Shown here in pieces: positions 33,073 to 41,082 of a stretch of DNA of 64,000 nt; position 1 is the stretch's first letter, and every line of letters begins with the position of its first letter. The notes under the pieces were generated by a model. That model was not told the DNA's origin. It saw only the letters and a list, made by a program, of their open reading frames with translations, and ran no database searches. A program made the position numbers and the translations under genes. Where the stretch lies: assembly GCF_002197845.1 (NCBI RefSeq), contig NZ_NIDE01000017.1:186001-250000 (forward strand). Direction: 5' to 3'. This DNA is from Fimbriiglobus ruber (GTDB lineage: Bacteria > Planctomycetota > Planctomycetia > Gemmatales > Gemmataceae).

Positions 33073-34569
33073 CTATCGCTTGGATCGAACAATCGCAAAG
33101 GCAATTTGATCACCATTCGAGCTATGTTTATGAGTGATTTCCATTCCGATTTCGTCGTAAAAATATGTCACATGCTTCAAGTCAATTTCCGGAACACTTA
33201 ATGTTGTCTTGGATCTGTCTGGATAGCCGATAAATGCTCTTCTAAACGGGGCCGAATCATCTACGGCTTCAAATGTAAGAAGTCTCTTAATGTTTACAGA
33301 TAGCGCACTCTTGAATTCTTGAAAAATTGTAATTTTAGACAGGCTATGTTCACCCGGCTGCCAAATAAGATACAAAATTGTTTGTCCCATCTCGTCATTC
33401 GGTAACCGACGGCGCACATAAATTCGCGACGGGTTTGAAGTATCTTTGACACCTACCATCGAATTTGAATTACGAAGAATTTCCCATACTTCGTCGTGAG
33501 ATAGTCCCAATTTGATGCCACTAACTTTAAAATCTGCAGAAGTTGCAGATATAAGGGTTGAGGGATTATCTTTGGTAAACTCAACCCCATTTGACTGAGC
33601 GGGCGACAAATCTCGTCTTTCTGGGGCAGTGTCATCTGGTGCATTAACTAGCGGAAAGTATTTCAGCCTGGAATCCCTTGATGACATACTAAGGAGCCTT
33701 GTGACGTTAGAAACGGGAATCGCATAATTAAGGTTTTGTCCACCCTTGATTCCTCCGCTTGTAACTCCAACAACTTTTCCATCACACCCGATCAATGGGC
33801 CACCACTTGACCCAGGACTAATTGGTGCCGAAGTCTGGATTACCGTAACCTTGTTGATCTCACGATGTCCACTTATCAGACCGTCACTCAAAGTATTGGC
33901 GAATCCCAGAGGGTTCCCAATGGCGTAAACTTTCCCCCCGATCACTGGGAGTTCGTTAGCCGCAAGTTCCAGTGGTTGAGCGCCGTTCTGCCCTGAAACC
34001 TTGACGATCGCGATGTCTGTCTCTGGTTCAAAAGCTGCCACTCCGAGAACAGGGAGTTTCGTTTTGTCTGCAAACACTACCTGCGCGGTATGGGCGTTTT
34101 CTACCACGTGATAGTTTGTCGCGATTAGACCCGTCGAGCTAATAAGGAAACCTGACCCGGTGCCGATCGTATGATTGTGACGGTTTTGTATAAGGATTTG
34201 CACAACGGACGGCGAACTAAGAGCGAAAAGCTTGTCGGCTGCAAACGGTGAAGGGAATTGTTTCCCATCACCCTGTTGGGCAACACGATCCGGCGTAGTA
34301 CCTACACCTTGTAAGAGTTGCCGTCCCAAATCAGCGGTTGTCGGTGCGGAAGGCGGATCAATCTCCGTACCTGTCTTACTTCTAACGAGAAGCACCCCAT
34401 AGGCCACACCAAACACTCCTACGAAACTCGCGATGGCGATCAGCCACGGAGAAATCTTGCCTGATTTACCGCTCGCTAACGGATTCGGATTAAGCTCTAT
34501 GGTCTTGGTCTTCGATTCGATATGTTTATGTGAATCCGGTTGCGCTGTCGCGGATGTTTCATCAGCCAT
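33073..34569 (-). CDS. Membrane-anchored trypsin-like (S1C-type) serine protease
   Basis: 498 residues. A charged N-terminus, one membrane segment (about 42-62), then a chymotrypsin-fold protease with the full triad: His about 154 in ATNYHVVENAH, Asp about 185 in ETDIAIVKV, and Ser about 255 in SPGSSGGPLIG. The HtrA-like order is clear, but instead of a PDZ there is a C-terminal region of about 215 residues with no recognised fold (containing ADFKVSGIKLGLSHDEVWEIL). Base composition is much more AT-rich than the flanks, suggesting transfer. The start overlaps the 3' end of a 39-codon ORF that follows the ParA-like gene, so protease and ATPase appear to form one operon. Confidence 0.85.
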   Translation of the reverse strand: MADETSATAQPDSHKHIESKTKTIELNPNPLASGKSGKISPWLIAIASFVGVFGVAYGVLLVRSKTGTEIDPPSAPTTADLGRQLLQGVGTTPDRVAQQGDGKQFPSPFAADKLFALSSPSVVQILIQNRHNHTIGTGSGFLISSTGLIATNYHVVENAHTAQVVFADKTKLPVLGVAAFEPETDIAIVKVSGQNGAQPLELAANELPVIGGKVYAIGNPLGFANTLSDGLISGHREINKVTVIQTSAPISPGSSGGPLIGCDGKVVGVTSGGIKGGQNLNYAIPVSNVTRLLSMSSRDSRLKYFPLVNAPDDTAPERRDLSPAQSNGVEFTKDNPSTLISATSADFKVSGIKLGLSHDEVWEILRNSNSMVGVKDTSNPSRIYVRRRLPNDEMGQTILYLIWQPGEHSLSKITIFQEFKSALSVNIKRLLTFEAVDDSAPFRRAFIGYPDRSKTTLSVPEIDLKHVTYFYDEIGMEITHKHSSNGDQIAFAIVRSKR

Positions 34570-34681
34570 GTGACTTCACCTTTCGATATAAAAAGCTGAG
34601 CCGTTCACCGAGTCTGTTAAGTATTGCTCGGGATTCGCCCAGACACTTTGCGTCATTTATCCGCAGAGCAAAGCCGGTCAT
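34562..34681 (-). CDS. Possible 39-residue ORF bridging ParA-like and protease genes
   Basis: The ATG at 34679-34681 comes 4 nt after the ParA-like stop codon, and the stop overlaps the protease start by 8 bp, the spacing expected of translationally coupled genes. The peptide is basic (begins MTGFALRINDAKCLGESR, ends YRKVKSHG) and probably helical. No family is recognised. It could be only a coupling leader. Confidence 0.4.
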   Translation of the reverse strand: MTGFALRINDAKCLGESRAILNRLGERLSFLYRKVKSHG

Positions 34682-35317
34682 CTTCTTAACTTTTTGCGAA
34701 AGCTGCTTCACGGCTCGCGGGGCTTTTTTCCCGCTTGATGCGAAAGATGATCTCTTGGCATAGATCCGCAAACAATTTAGCCGGGCCGGTCTCGTACTTG
34801 TCGCGAAACGACACATACGGCTCGGTACCAGTCTGGCCGCGGGTGATTGCAACCGCGTGAGGGATTACGGTGTTGAACGGGGCTGGCAGGTTCAAATCGT
34901 CCGGGAGCTCGAATTTCATCCGCTCTCGGCCCGTGCGAATGGTCTCGACGAACTCGGAATGAGTTTGGATCTCTCGCTTCATCGACCACAGCAACCCAAG
35001 TGGACGGGTTTTGACTTTAATGTTGTGTAATCGCCGGCAGAGGTATCTGGCCCCACGAACTGATAAACGGTCGGGAATTGTCGGCACGATGTACCCGTCG
35101 GCCACCAAGAGAAAGAATCGCACCTGCCAAGCGATAGCCGGTGGGCAGTCGACCAAAATAAAGTCGTAATTTGCTTTCAGCCAGCGGCTGAACATCTCTC
35201 GCCGCTTGTCCCGGAGGAATTCCCACCCCTCCTTCATTGTCTTGGCATCCCGATTTTCAGTTGGTTTGATGTGGCTCCAAAAATCCTCCAGACGAAGTGA
35301 CCCGGGAATCACTCTGA

Positions 35318-36269
35318 GAGGCTGTCCGAAAAGTGCCCTTGCTGTAAGTCGTGAGATTCCTTTAAGTTAGTCGCTCCTTCATCATTCAGGAGCGAGGTCA
35401 TGGACGCGCCCGTTCGTAAACCGTATCTGACGGATTTGACCGATGTCCAATGGGAGACCATCGAGCCCCTTCTGCCCGCCGCCCGGTTCGGAGGGCGGCC
35501 CCGGTCGGTCGACCTCCGGGAGGTGATGAACGCGATCCTGTACGTGAACCGGACCGGGTGCCAGTGGTCCCTGCTCCCGCACGATTTCCCGGCCAAGAGT
35601 ACGGTGTACGAATACTTCGCCCAGTGGCGGGATGACGGCACCTGGCAACACCTCCTGGATGTCCTCCGGGAGGGGTATCGGGAGGTCCATGCTCCGAGTC
35701 ACGAGCCGACCCCGAGCGCCGCGAGCATCGATAGTCAGTCGGTCAAGGGGACCGAGCATGCGGGTGGGAACGGGTATGACGCGGGCAAGAAAATCCAGGG
35801 CCGGAAGCGGTCGATCGTGGTCGACACGCTCGGGTTGTTGATGACCGTGGCGGTCACCGCCGGGCACGTCGACGATGCGGCCGCGGCCCCGTCCGTGCTC
35901 GAATCGTTGGACCGTGAGGCGTACCCGCGGTTGAAGGTCGTATGGGCCGACGGGAAGTACCACAACCATGCCCTGAACGGGTGGAAGGACGGTCATCCGG
36001 AACTCAGATGGGAACTCGTCATCGTCCGCCGGCCGGACGGGGCGAAGGGGTTCGTCCTGTTGCCCAAGCGGTGGGTGGTGGAGCGGACCTTCGGGTGGCT
36101 CGGTCGCGCCCGCAGGCTAAGTCGGGACTACGAACGAAATACTAGTTCTAGTGAATCTATGGTTAAAGTGCGGTCGATTCAATTGATCCTCAATCGCATG
36201 GACCCCAAAAAGTGTTATCCCCCATTTAAATATAGAGTTGCATCAAAATAGTACTTCCCAGACAGGCTC
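35318..36269 (+). mobile_element. IS5-family insertion sequence (952 bp)
   Basis: The ends are GAGGCTGTCCGAAAAGTGCC on the left and, inverted, GAGCCTGTCTGGGAAGTACT on the right (14 of 20 match). A 3-bp TGA duplication flanks it (35315-35317 and 36270-36272). Frame restoration of the interrupted ParA-like gene confirms both boundaries. Confidence 0.9.
35400..36251 (+). CDS. IS5-family DDE transposase
   Basis: 283 residues. DDE residues can be placed in ASIDSQSVKGTE, VVWADGKYHNHAL and RWVVERTFGWLGRARRLSRDYE, the typical C-terminal signature of this IS5 subgroup; an N-terminal domain of the insertion-element type is present (LTDVQWETIEPLLPAARFGG). The ATG is preceded by AGGAGCGAGG. The frame is intact, so the element may still be mobile. 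Lower-GC codons near its 3' end belong to the IS. Confidence 0.93.
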   Translation: MDAPVRKPYLTDLTDVQWETIEPLLPAARFGGRPRSVDLREVMNAILYVNRTGCQWSLLPHDFPAKSTVYEYFAQWRDDGTWQHLLDVLREGYREVHAPSHEPTPSAASIDSQSVKGTEHAGGNGYDAGKKIQGRKRSIVVDTLGLLMTVAVTAGHVDDAAAAPSVLESLDREAYPRLKVVWADGKYHNHALNGWKDGHPELRWELVIVRRPDGAKGFVLLPKRWVVERTFGWLGRARRLSRDYERNTSSSESMVKVRSIQLILNRMDPKKCYPPFKYRVASK

Positions 36270-37050
36270 TGAGCCTTCCACCAAGGCCGCGGATGCTTCG
36301 GCTGGGAGCGGCAAACCGCGCGATCCGGTTTGGATCGAAGTCCAGATTCAGCGCTTCCGAAAACAGATCGGATAGCGTCTTTCTGCCGTCTTCCAGAAGC
36401 TCTAACTGGTCTTCACCAAGAAGTAGTGCGGATGCCCCACATTGATGGTCCGTATCGATCACTAATACCCGGTTGCCCTGCTCGGCCAGATATTCGGCAA
36501 CGGCCACCGTACTCGTCGTTTTTGCTACCCCACCTTTCAAGCTCAAAAAGAGAGTGATGGAACATCCCGCACGGTCTCGACCGATACCCTGTCGTTGCCA
36601 CATACGTCGCAAGTCGTTAAGTGCTTGGTCAGTCGCGTCCCGTAGGTCGTAGGAGTCGAGGAACGCGAATCGAGGGTGAACAGCCTCCGGTGAACAATCG
36701 CGCGCCAGAACCGGCAACACCCGGTCCGGGTATGATTCCATCAACGCGTCAAGGTTCTTCCGCTGCTCCCGTCCGAGGTCCGAGGAGAGCAACACGACAT
36801 ACCAACCCGTTGTGGGATCAGCTTGCGCTCGAACTCCTGCCAAGTTGAAGGGTAAGGCACTGATCCCTTCCAGTTTCTGGAGAAGTTGGATCAGGCGGTC
36901 GGCCAAAGTACTATCACCCGAGGCCGAGAGGACATACGCGCGTGTAGTCTTGGACATGGGAGAAGCGCAATGGTGTTACAAGCAGACGAATATAGCCAGA
37001 ATGTAGCACACCTAATTCCTCCCGGAGTCATAATTTCTATCGCTGACGGC

Positions 37051-37084
37051 GATACCGAGCCAGCTGTCGTAACCGGTCGGTATC
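37051..37084. repeat. 8-bp inverted repeat upstream of the ParA-like gene
   Basis: GATACCGA at 37051-37058 and TCGGTATC at 37077-37084 form an inverted pair about 95-125 bp upstream of the ParA-like start. It could be an operator for that operon or for the convergent region; no direct evidence. Confidence 0.3.
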
Positions 37085-37169
37085 GGTAACCCCGTGGTCC
37101 CAGGCCAAGTAGCACAATCCACTAAGATTAGTAAAGTCAGGAAGTTACGGCGGCGATAGTCACCCCATT

Positions 37170-38441
37170 TTACCCCGCCTTCTTCAAATCCAGAAACACG
37201 ATGATCGACGGATTCCCCACGGCTACGTATTGACCGGTGAAGGCGAGGCCGCCGGCTTTGCGGTCAACCCGAAAGACGGCGACGTTGTCGCCCCGCTGGT
37301 TGCAGCAGTAGAGGAACTGGCCGGTGGGGTCGAAGTTGAAACTGCGGGGATAGTTCCCGCGGGTCCACTCGTCCCCGACGTAGGTCAGCGTGCCGGTCGG
37401 GCCGACGGAGAAAATCCCGATGCTGTCGTGCAAGCGGTTGCCGGCGTAAACGAATCGGCCGTCGGCGGACATCAGGATCTCGGAGCAGAAGTTGCTGCCC
37501 GCGAACCCGGGCGGCAGCGTGGAGATCGTTTGTCGAGAGGTGAGCCGCCCCGTCGCGGCCTCGTAGTCGAACAAGACGATGGTCGAGCCTTCCTCCTGGA
37601 TGGAGTAAAACCACTTGCCGTTGGGGTGGAAATGGAAGTGCCGTGGGCCATCGCCGGGTGGCAGCGAGACCGACGGCGTTTCGCCCGGAGTGAGCACGCC
37701 CTTCTGGTCGTCGAATTTCCAGACGAAAATCTTGTCCAGGCCGAGATCGACGTGTAGCACGAAGCGGCCGGAAGGGTCGGCCTGGATCATGTGGGCGTGC
37801 GTCCGGTCGTGTCCGCTGAAGGCGAAACTGCCCGGCGGGGCGTTAGTCGCCTTGGTCGGGCCGAGCTTGCCGGCGTCGTTCTTGACATCGGTGGCCGCAC
37901 CCAGGCGGCCGTCGGCCAGAATCGGCAGCACCGCGACGGAGCCGCCGAAATAGTTGGCCACCAACAGGAATCGCCCGGACGGATGAATGCTCACATACGT
38001 AGGACCGGCACCGCCGGACCGAACGGTGTTGAGCGGCTCCAGTTTCCCGTCGGCCCGATTGATGGCGAAAGCCGTGATCGTGCCTTCCTTGCTTTCGCCC
38101 TGGCGGTCCGTTTCGTTGGCGGAATAGAGGCGTGTTCCGGCGGCGTTCACCGCCAGACAACTCGGGCTCGTGCCCATCTCGTGGACGCCGGCGGGCGTCA
38201 GCGCTCCGGTCGTGCGGTTCACCTGAAAGAGGTGGATGCCGCGGCCGTTGCCGGGCGGCAAGTCCACCTGAGTCGGCAACACGTCGCGGAGCGGTGAACT
38301 GAAAGTGCCGACATAAGCGAGGAGTGGGCCGGCGGCCTCTGCCGGTTGCGCCCGGGCCAAGCCGTCTACGAACGGGGCGGTTCCCGCGAGTGCGGCCGAG
38401 GCTTTCAAAAAGGACCGTCGGGTGCTGTCGAGTGGCGTCAT
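37170..38441 (-). CDS. Tat-exported 7-bladed propeller lactonase-family protein (Pgl/YncE-like)
   Basis: 423 residues. It begins with a twin-arginine signal (STRRSFLKASAALAGTAPFVDGLARA), then a seven-bladed propeller of the lactonase_7 family with repeats such as PTYVSIHPSGRFLLVANYFGGSVAVLPI, PSGRFVLHVDLGLDKIFVW and PRSFNFDPTGQFLYCCNQRGDNVAVF. Cytoplasmic members hydrolyse 6-phosphogluconolactone; this one is exported, so its substrate is unknown. It is monocistronic, with about 210 bp to the ParA-like gene on the same strand. Confidence 0.9.
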   Translation of the reverse strand: MTPLDSTRRSFLKASAALAGTAPFVDGLARAQPAEAAGPLLAYVGTFSSPLRDVLPTQVDLPPGNGRGIHLFQVNRTTGALTPAGVHEMGTSPSCLAVNAAGTRLYSANETDRQGESKEGTITAFAINRADGKLEPLNTVRSGGAGPTYVSIHPSGRFLLVANYFGGSVAVLPILADGRLGAATDVKNDAGKLGPTKATNAPPGSFAFSGHDRTHAHMIQADPSGRFVLHVDLGLDKIFVWKFDDQKGVLTPGETPSVSLPPGDGPRHFHFHPNGKWFYSIQEEGSTIVLFDYEAATGRLTSRQTISTLPPGFAGSNFCSEILMSADGRFVYAGNRLHDSIGIFSVGPTGTLTYVGDEWTRGNYPRSFNFDPTGQFLYCCNQRGDNVAVFRVDRKAGGLAFTGQYVAVGNPSIIVFLDLKKAG

Positions 38442-38736
38442 GGTGGGAATCGCCTGTCGGGTTGAGGAGAGGCCGGGGCACGAGGTTCGAGAGGGTGCGA
38501 AATGCCAATTCCGGTAGGAACGTCACGGGGCGTCGCTGCTTTCCGCTTCGACGCCAATCTATCGCATCCGGGTGCCGGTGGCATCGACTGGCGGCGCGCG
38601 GCGGTGCCCCGGAAACGAATTCATTGCCTGCCCGGACTGGTTTCACGGACCCGAGGCCGTTGCGGCTTCGGTGCTACGCCCGGTCTAACGTAAGTGATCT
38701 CACAAATCAGCGATCTTGGGGCTTCAGGCGACCGAA

Positions 38737-39750
38737 TCACTTCGCAAACTTCGCGATCCGACCTTTCGGTCCGGCCGCCCAGCCCACTCCCGCCGGGGTG
38801 AAGCCGACACTATTGTCATTCTCGTGGCCGAGTGGTTCCCAGGTCGCACCGTCGTCCGTGGAAGCGTCGGAGCCCGACGTACCGACAGCGACCCACCGAT
38901 CCTTCGCCCAGGCGACGCAGGAACGAAACGGCAGCGGCTTTTTGATGAGGGTCCACGTTTTGCCGCCGTCGGTGGTAATCGCTCCGGTTGCCCCGGCTTC
39001 GTTGGGCTTGCGGTAATCGCCGCCGACGATCACGCCGCGATTCCGGTCGCGGAATGCGATCGAAAAAATACCGGCCGACGCGACCCCGGCGGCGATCGGC
39101 GCCTCCACGACTGACCACGTTTGGCCGCGGTCGCCCGAGTGAAAGACTCGCGCGACTTTGGCTCCGCCCGTGCAAAACCAGACGTCGTTCTCGCCGTGCG
39201 TGACGAGGCAGGTGCCGCTGGCGGCGAAGGCGCCCTCGTTCGGCAGGGCGGGCGGCAGATTCTTGTCGTCCAGTCGCTTCCAGTTCGCCCCGCCATCGGT
39301 CGTCGCGATCAGGTGGAATCGGCCCCGGACCGGATCGCTGAGGGCGATCCCGTTCTTGTCGTCCCAAAACGCGATGGCGTCGAAGAAGCCGTCAGGTTCC
39401 GTGTTCGTGAATTGGAGCAGCCAGCTTTTACCACTGTCGGTCGTTTTGTAGATCCGGGAGCCCTCACCGGGGCCGGCGCTCATGAGGTACGCCGTCGTTT
39501 CTCCGAACGCTTCAACGTCGCGAAAATCGAGCTTTTCAGCCCCGGGCACCGTCCCGGCGGACCAGGTTTTGCCAGCGTCGGTGGTCCGACCATACGTGCC
39601 CTTCGTGCCACTCACCCACACGACCGTCGGGCTGACGACACAGAGGCCGCGGAAATCCGCATCCGTTCGGATCGTCTGTGGTTGCCACTGGCCGGTCGCG
39701 AAAGTCGTGCAGAGTCCGAGGAGCAACATGGCGATCGAGAATGGCTTCAT
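38737..39750 (-). CDS. Exported Ycf48/BNR-repeat propeller protein
   Basis: 337 residues from the ATG at 39748-39750, which opens a signal peptide (KPFSIAMLLLGLCTTFATGQ); an upstream extension of 43 codons is discarded. The body has repeated BNR/Asp-box motifs (TTDAGKTW, TTDSGKSW, TTDGGANW, SGDRGQTW, TTDGGKTW, STDDGATW) as in Ycf48/HCF136-like photosystem assembly proteins and sialidase-like propellers. A photosystem role is impossible to infer here; it is a secreted propeller of unknown ligand. It is followed 145 bp upstream by the transporter operon. Confidence 0.88.
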   Translation of the reverse strand: MKPFSIAMLLLGLCTTFATGQWQPQTIRTDADFRGLCVVSPTVVWVSGTKGTYGRTTDAGKTWSAGTVPGAEKLDFRDVEAFGETTAYLMSAGPGEGSRIYKTTDSGKSWLLQFTNTEPDGFFDAIAFWDDKNGIALSDPVRGRFHLIATTDGGANWKRLDDKNLPPALPNEGAFAASGTCLVTHGENDVWFCTGGAKVARVFHSGDRGQTWSVVEAPIAAGVASAGIFSIAFRDRNRGVIVGGDYRKPNEAGATGAITTDGGKTWTLIKKPLPFRSCVAWAKDRWVAVGTSGSDASTDDGATWEPLGHENDNSVGFTPAGVGWAAGPKGRIAKFAK

Positions 39751-39894
39751 GGCTATTCCGGGAGCAAGACGAGCGGTCGCTGGGAAAGTTTGGCAGTTCC
39801 GGACAATTGTAGCGATGGGACTTGTGCCTGATCGAGATCCACATGGCGACCGATTCGGACCCGGAATCGGCAACAGCATCCCGTCGGCAGTTAT

Positions 39895-41082
39895 TCAGAA
39901 CAAATCAGCCGGGTCCGCGGTCAGAGCCTTGCGAACAGCCACCAGCCCGGACCCGACGCACATGCCTACGGTCAGCGCGAGGACCGACGCCATCCGCTCG
40001 GCCGTCATGTCGACGGGGAAGTGGGCGGCCGTCCGGGTGACGGCATAGAGTCCGAGTGCCGCCACGTACCCGACCGCGTACCCGGCCGCCGACAAAAACA
40101 CGGCCTGCCAGGTGACGACGCGGAAGAGGTAGCCCGAGGTGTAGCCGATCGCTTTGAGGGTGGCGTATTCCGGCAGGTGTTTCTTGATGTCCGCGACCAT
40201 CATTTGATAAACGAAAATCGCGCCGACCAGGAGCGCGAGGACCACGCCGAAGTAGAAGAACTTGCCGACCGCGGTCTTGGACACCCAGTAGTCGATTTCG
40301 AGGTCGGTGATTTGCTGGCGGGTGAAGACTAGCACGTCCGGCGGCAACGCGGCCGCGACACGGGCAGCGGCTGCGGAGGGGTCGTCCCCCGGCGCGAGCT
40401 TGACCAAGCCGAGGGAGACGGACCGCGAAGAATTCCCGGTTAGCGTGGTGTACGTGTCCTCGTTCATGAGCAAGAGGCCGGTGTAGCTGAAGCCGGTGCC
40501 TAGCTCGAAGTACCCGCCGAGTTCGACCCGGCGGTTGTTGATCTCCGTGATCGTCCCGGGCGGCATGTTTCCGGGGTCGCCGAAGTCGGGGCGGGACCGG
40601 AGGTCGAGCATTACCACGTTCAGGCGACCGAGGGTGGCTCGGGCCGAGGCCAGGTCGGCCGGATCGCGGAAGACGCCGGTGCCCCGCGGGAGGAACGTCG
40701 CGTCCAGTCGGCCCGGGTCGACGGCCAGGACGGTGATCGCCCAGCGCTTGCCGCCGCGGGCCGGATCATTCGTCGGGTTTCGCCAGAGAACCTGGGTGGA
40801 CGTAAGCGGGACCACGTCCACCACCCCGGCCGCCGACCGCGCCTGGGCCAGCCGCTCGCGGTCGAGGTTCCCGGGCCGGCTGAAGTCGAGGTATTCGCTC
40901 GACGTTAGGAGGAGGTCGAAGTCGAGCCGGTCGTAGAGGAGGGTGGCCGTGTTCCGGACCGCCCCCAGAAAGCCGAGTTGCATGAACACCAATACGACCG
41001 CGAACGCGGCCCCCGTGACCGACACGGCGGCCCGGGTCCGGTCGTGGACCATGTTCGACAGGGCGAGTCGGGCGGCGATCAT
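39895..41082 (-). CDS. DevC-like ABC transporter permease
   Basis: 395 residues of the MacB/FtsX-type permease family: TM1 (about 20-40), a large periplasmic domain (about 45-275) and three C-terminal membrane helices (GKFFYFGVVLALLVGAIFVYQMMVADI, VVTWQAVFLSAAGYAVGYVAAL, MASVLALTVGMCVGSGLVAV). It fits the DevC subgroup, which works with a HlyD-type adaptor (DevB) and an ATPase (DevA) in export. It overlaps the adaptor gene by 4 bp. No ATPase gene lies next to them. Confidence 0.86.
   Translation of the reverse strand: MIAARLALSNMVHDRTRAAVSVTGAAFAVVLVFMQLGFLGAVRNTATLLYDRLDFDLLLTSSEYLDFSRPGNLDRERLAQARSAAGVVDVVPLTSTQVLWRNPTNDPARGGKRWAITVLAVDPGRLDATFLPRGTGVFRDPADLASARATLGRLNVVMLDLRSRPDFGDPGNMPPGTITEINNRRVELGGYFELGTGFSYTGLLLMNEDTYTTLTGNSSRSVSLGLVKLAPGDDPSAAAARVAAALPPDVLVFTRQQITDLEIDYWVSKTAVGKFFYFGVVLALLVGAIFVYQMMVADIKKHLPEYATLKAIGYTSGYLFRVVTWQAVFLSAAGYAVGYVAALGLYAVTRTAAHFPVDMTAERMASVLALTVGMCVGSGLVAVRKALTADPADLF

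Larger units (their letters stand above)
34686..36957 (-). pseudogene. ParA-like ATPase with TIR-like N-terminus, split by an IS5-type insertion
   Basis: The N-terminal part (36957-36270) holds a TIR-like first 125 residues (RAYVLSASGDSTLADRLIQ, WYVVLLSSDLGREQRKN, RVLPVLARDCS) and then the deviant Walker A of ParA/MinD ATPases, LKGGVAKTTS (about 141-149), with VIDTDHQCGAS. The C-terminal part (35314-34686) has Walker B DFILVDCPPA and the ParA end. Deleting the IS and one TGA duplication joins them in frame (LGGRLRVIPGS) to a 438-residue protein (1317 nt), so the gene was intact before insertion. As it stands the N-terminal fragment stops in the IS at 36226. The TIR-like reading is a weak inference; the ParA reading is strong. 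The operon continues into the 39-codon ORF and the protease. Confidence 0.85.

Noticed and set aside
37170-38441. Calling the propeller protein the 6-phosphogluconolactonase that completes the zwf pathway
   Set aside because: It carries a twin-arginine export signal, so a cytoplasmic pathway role is not supported.
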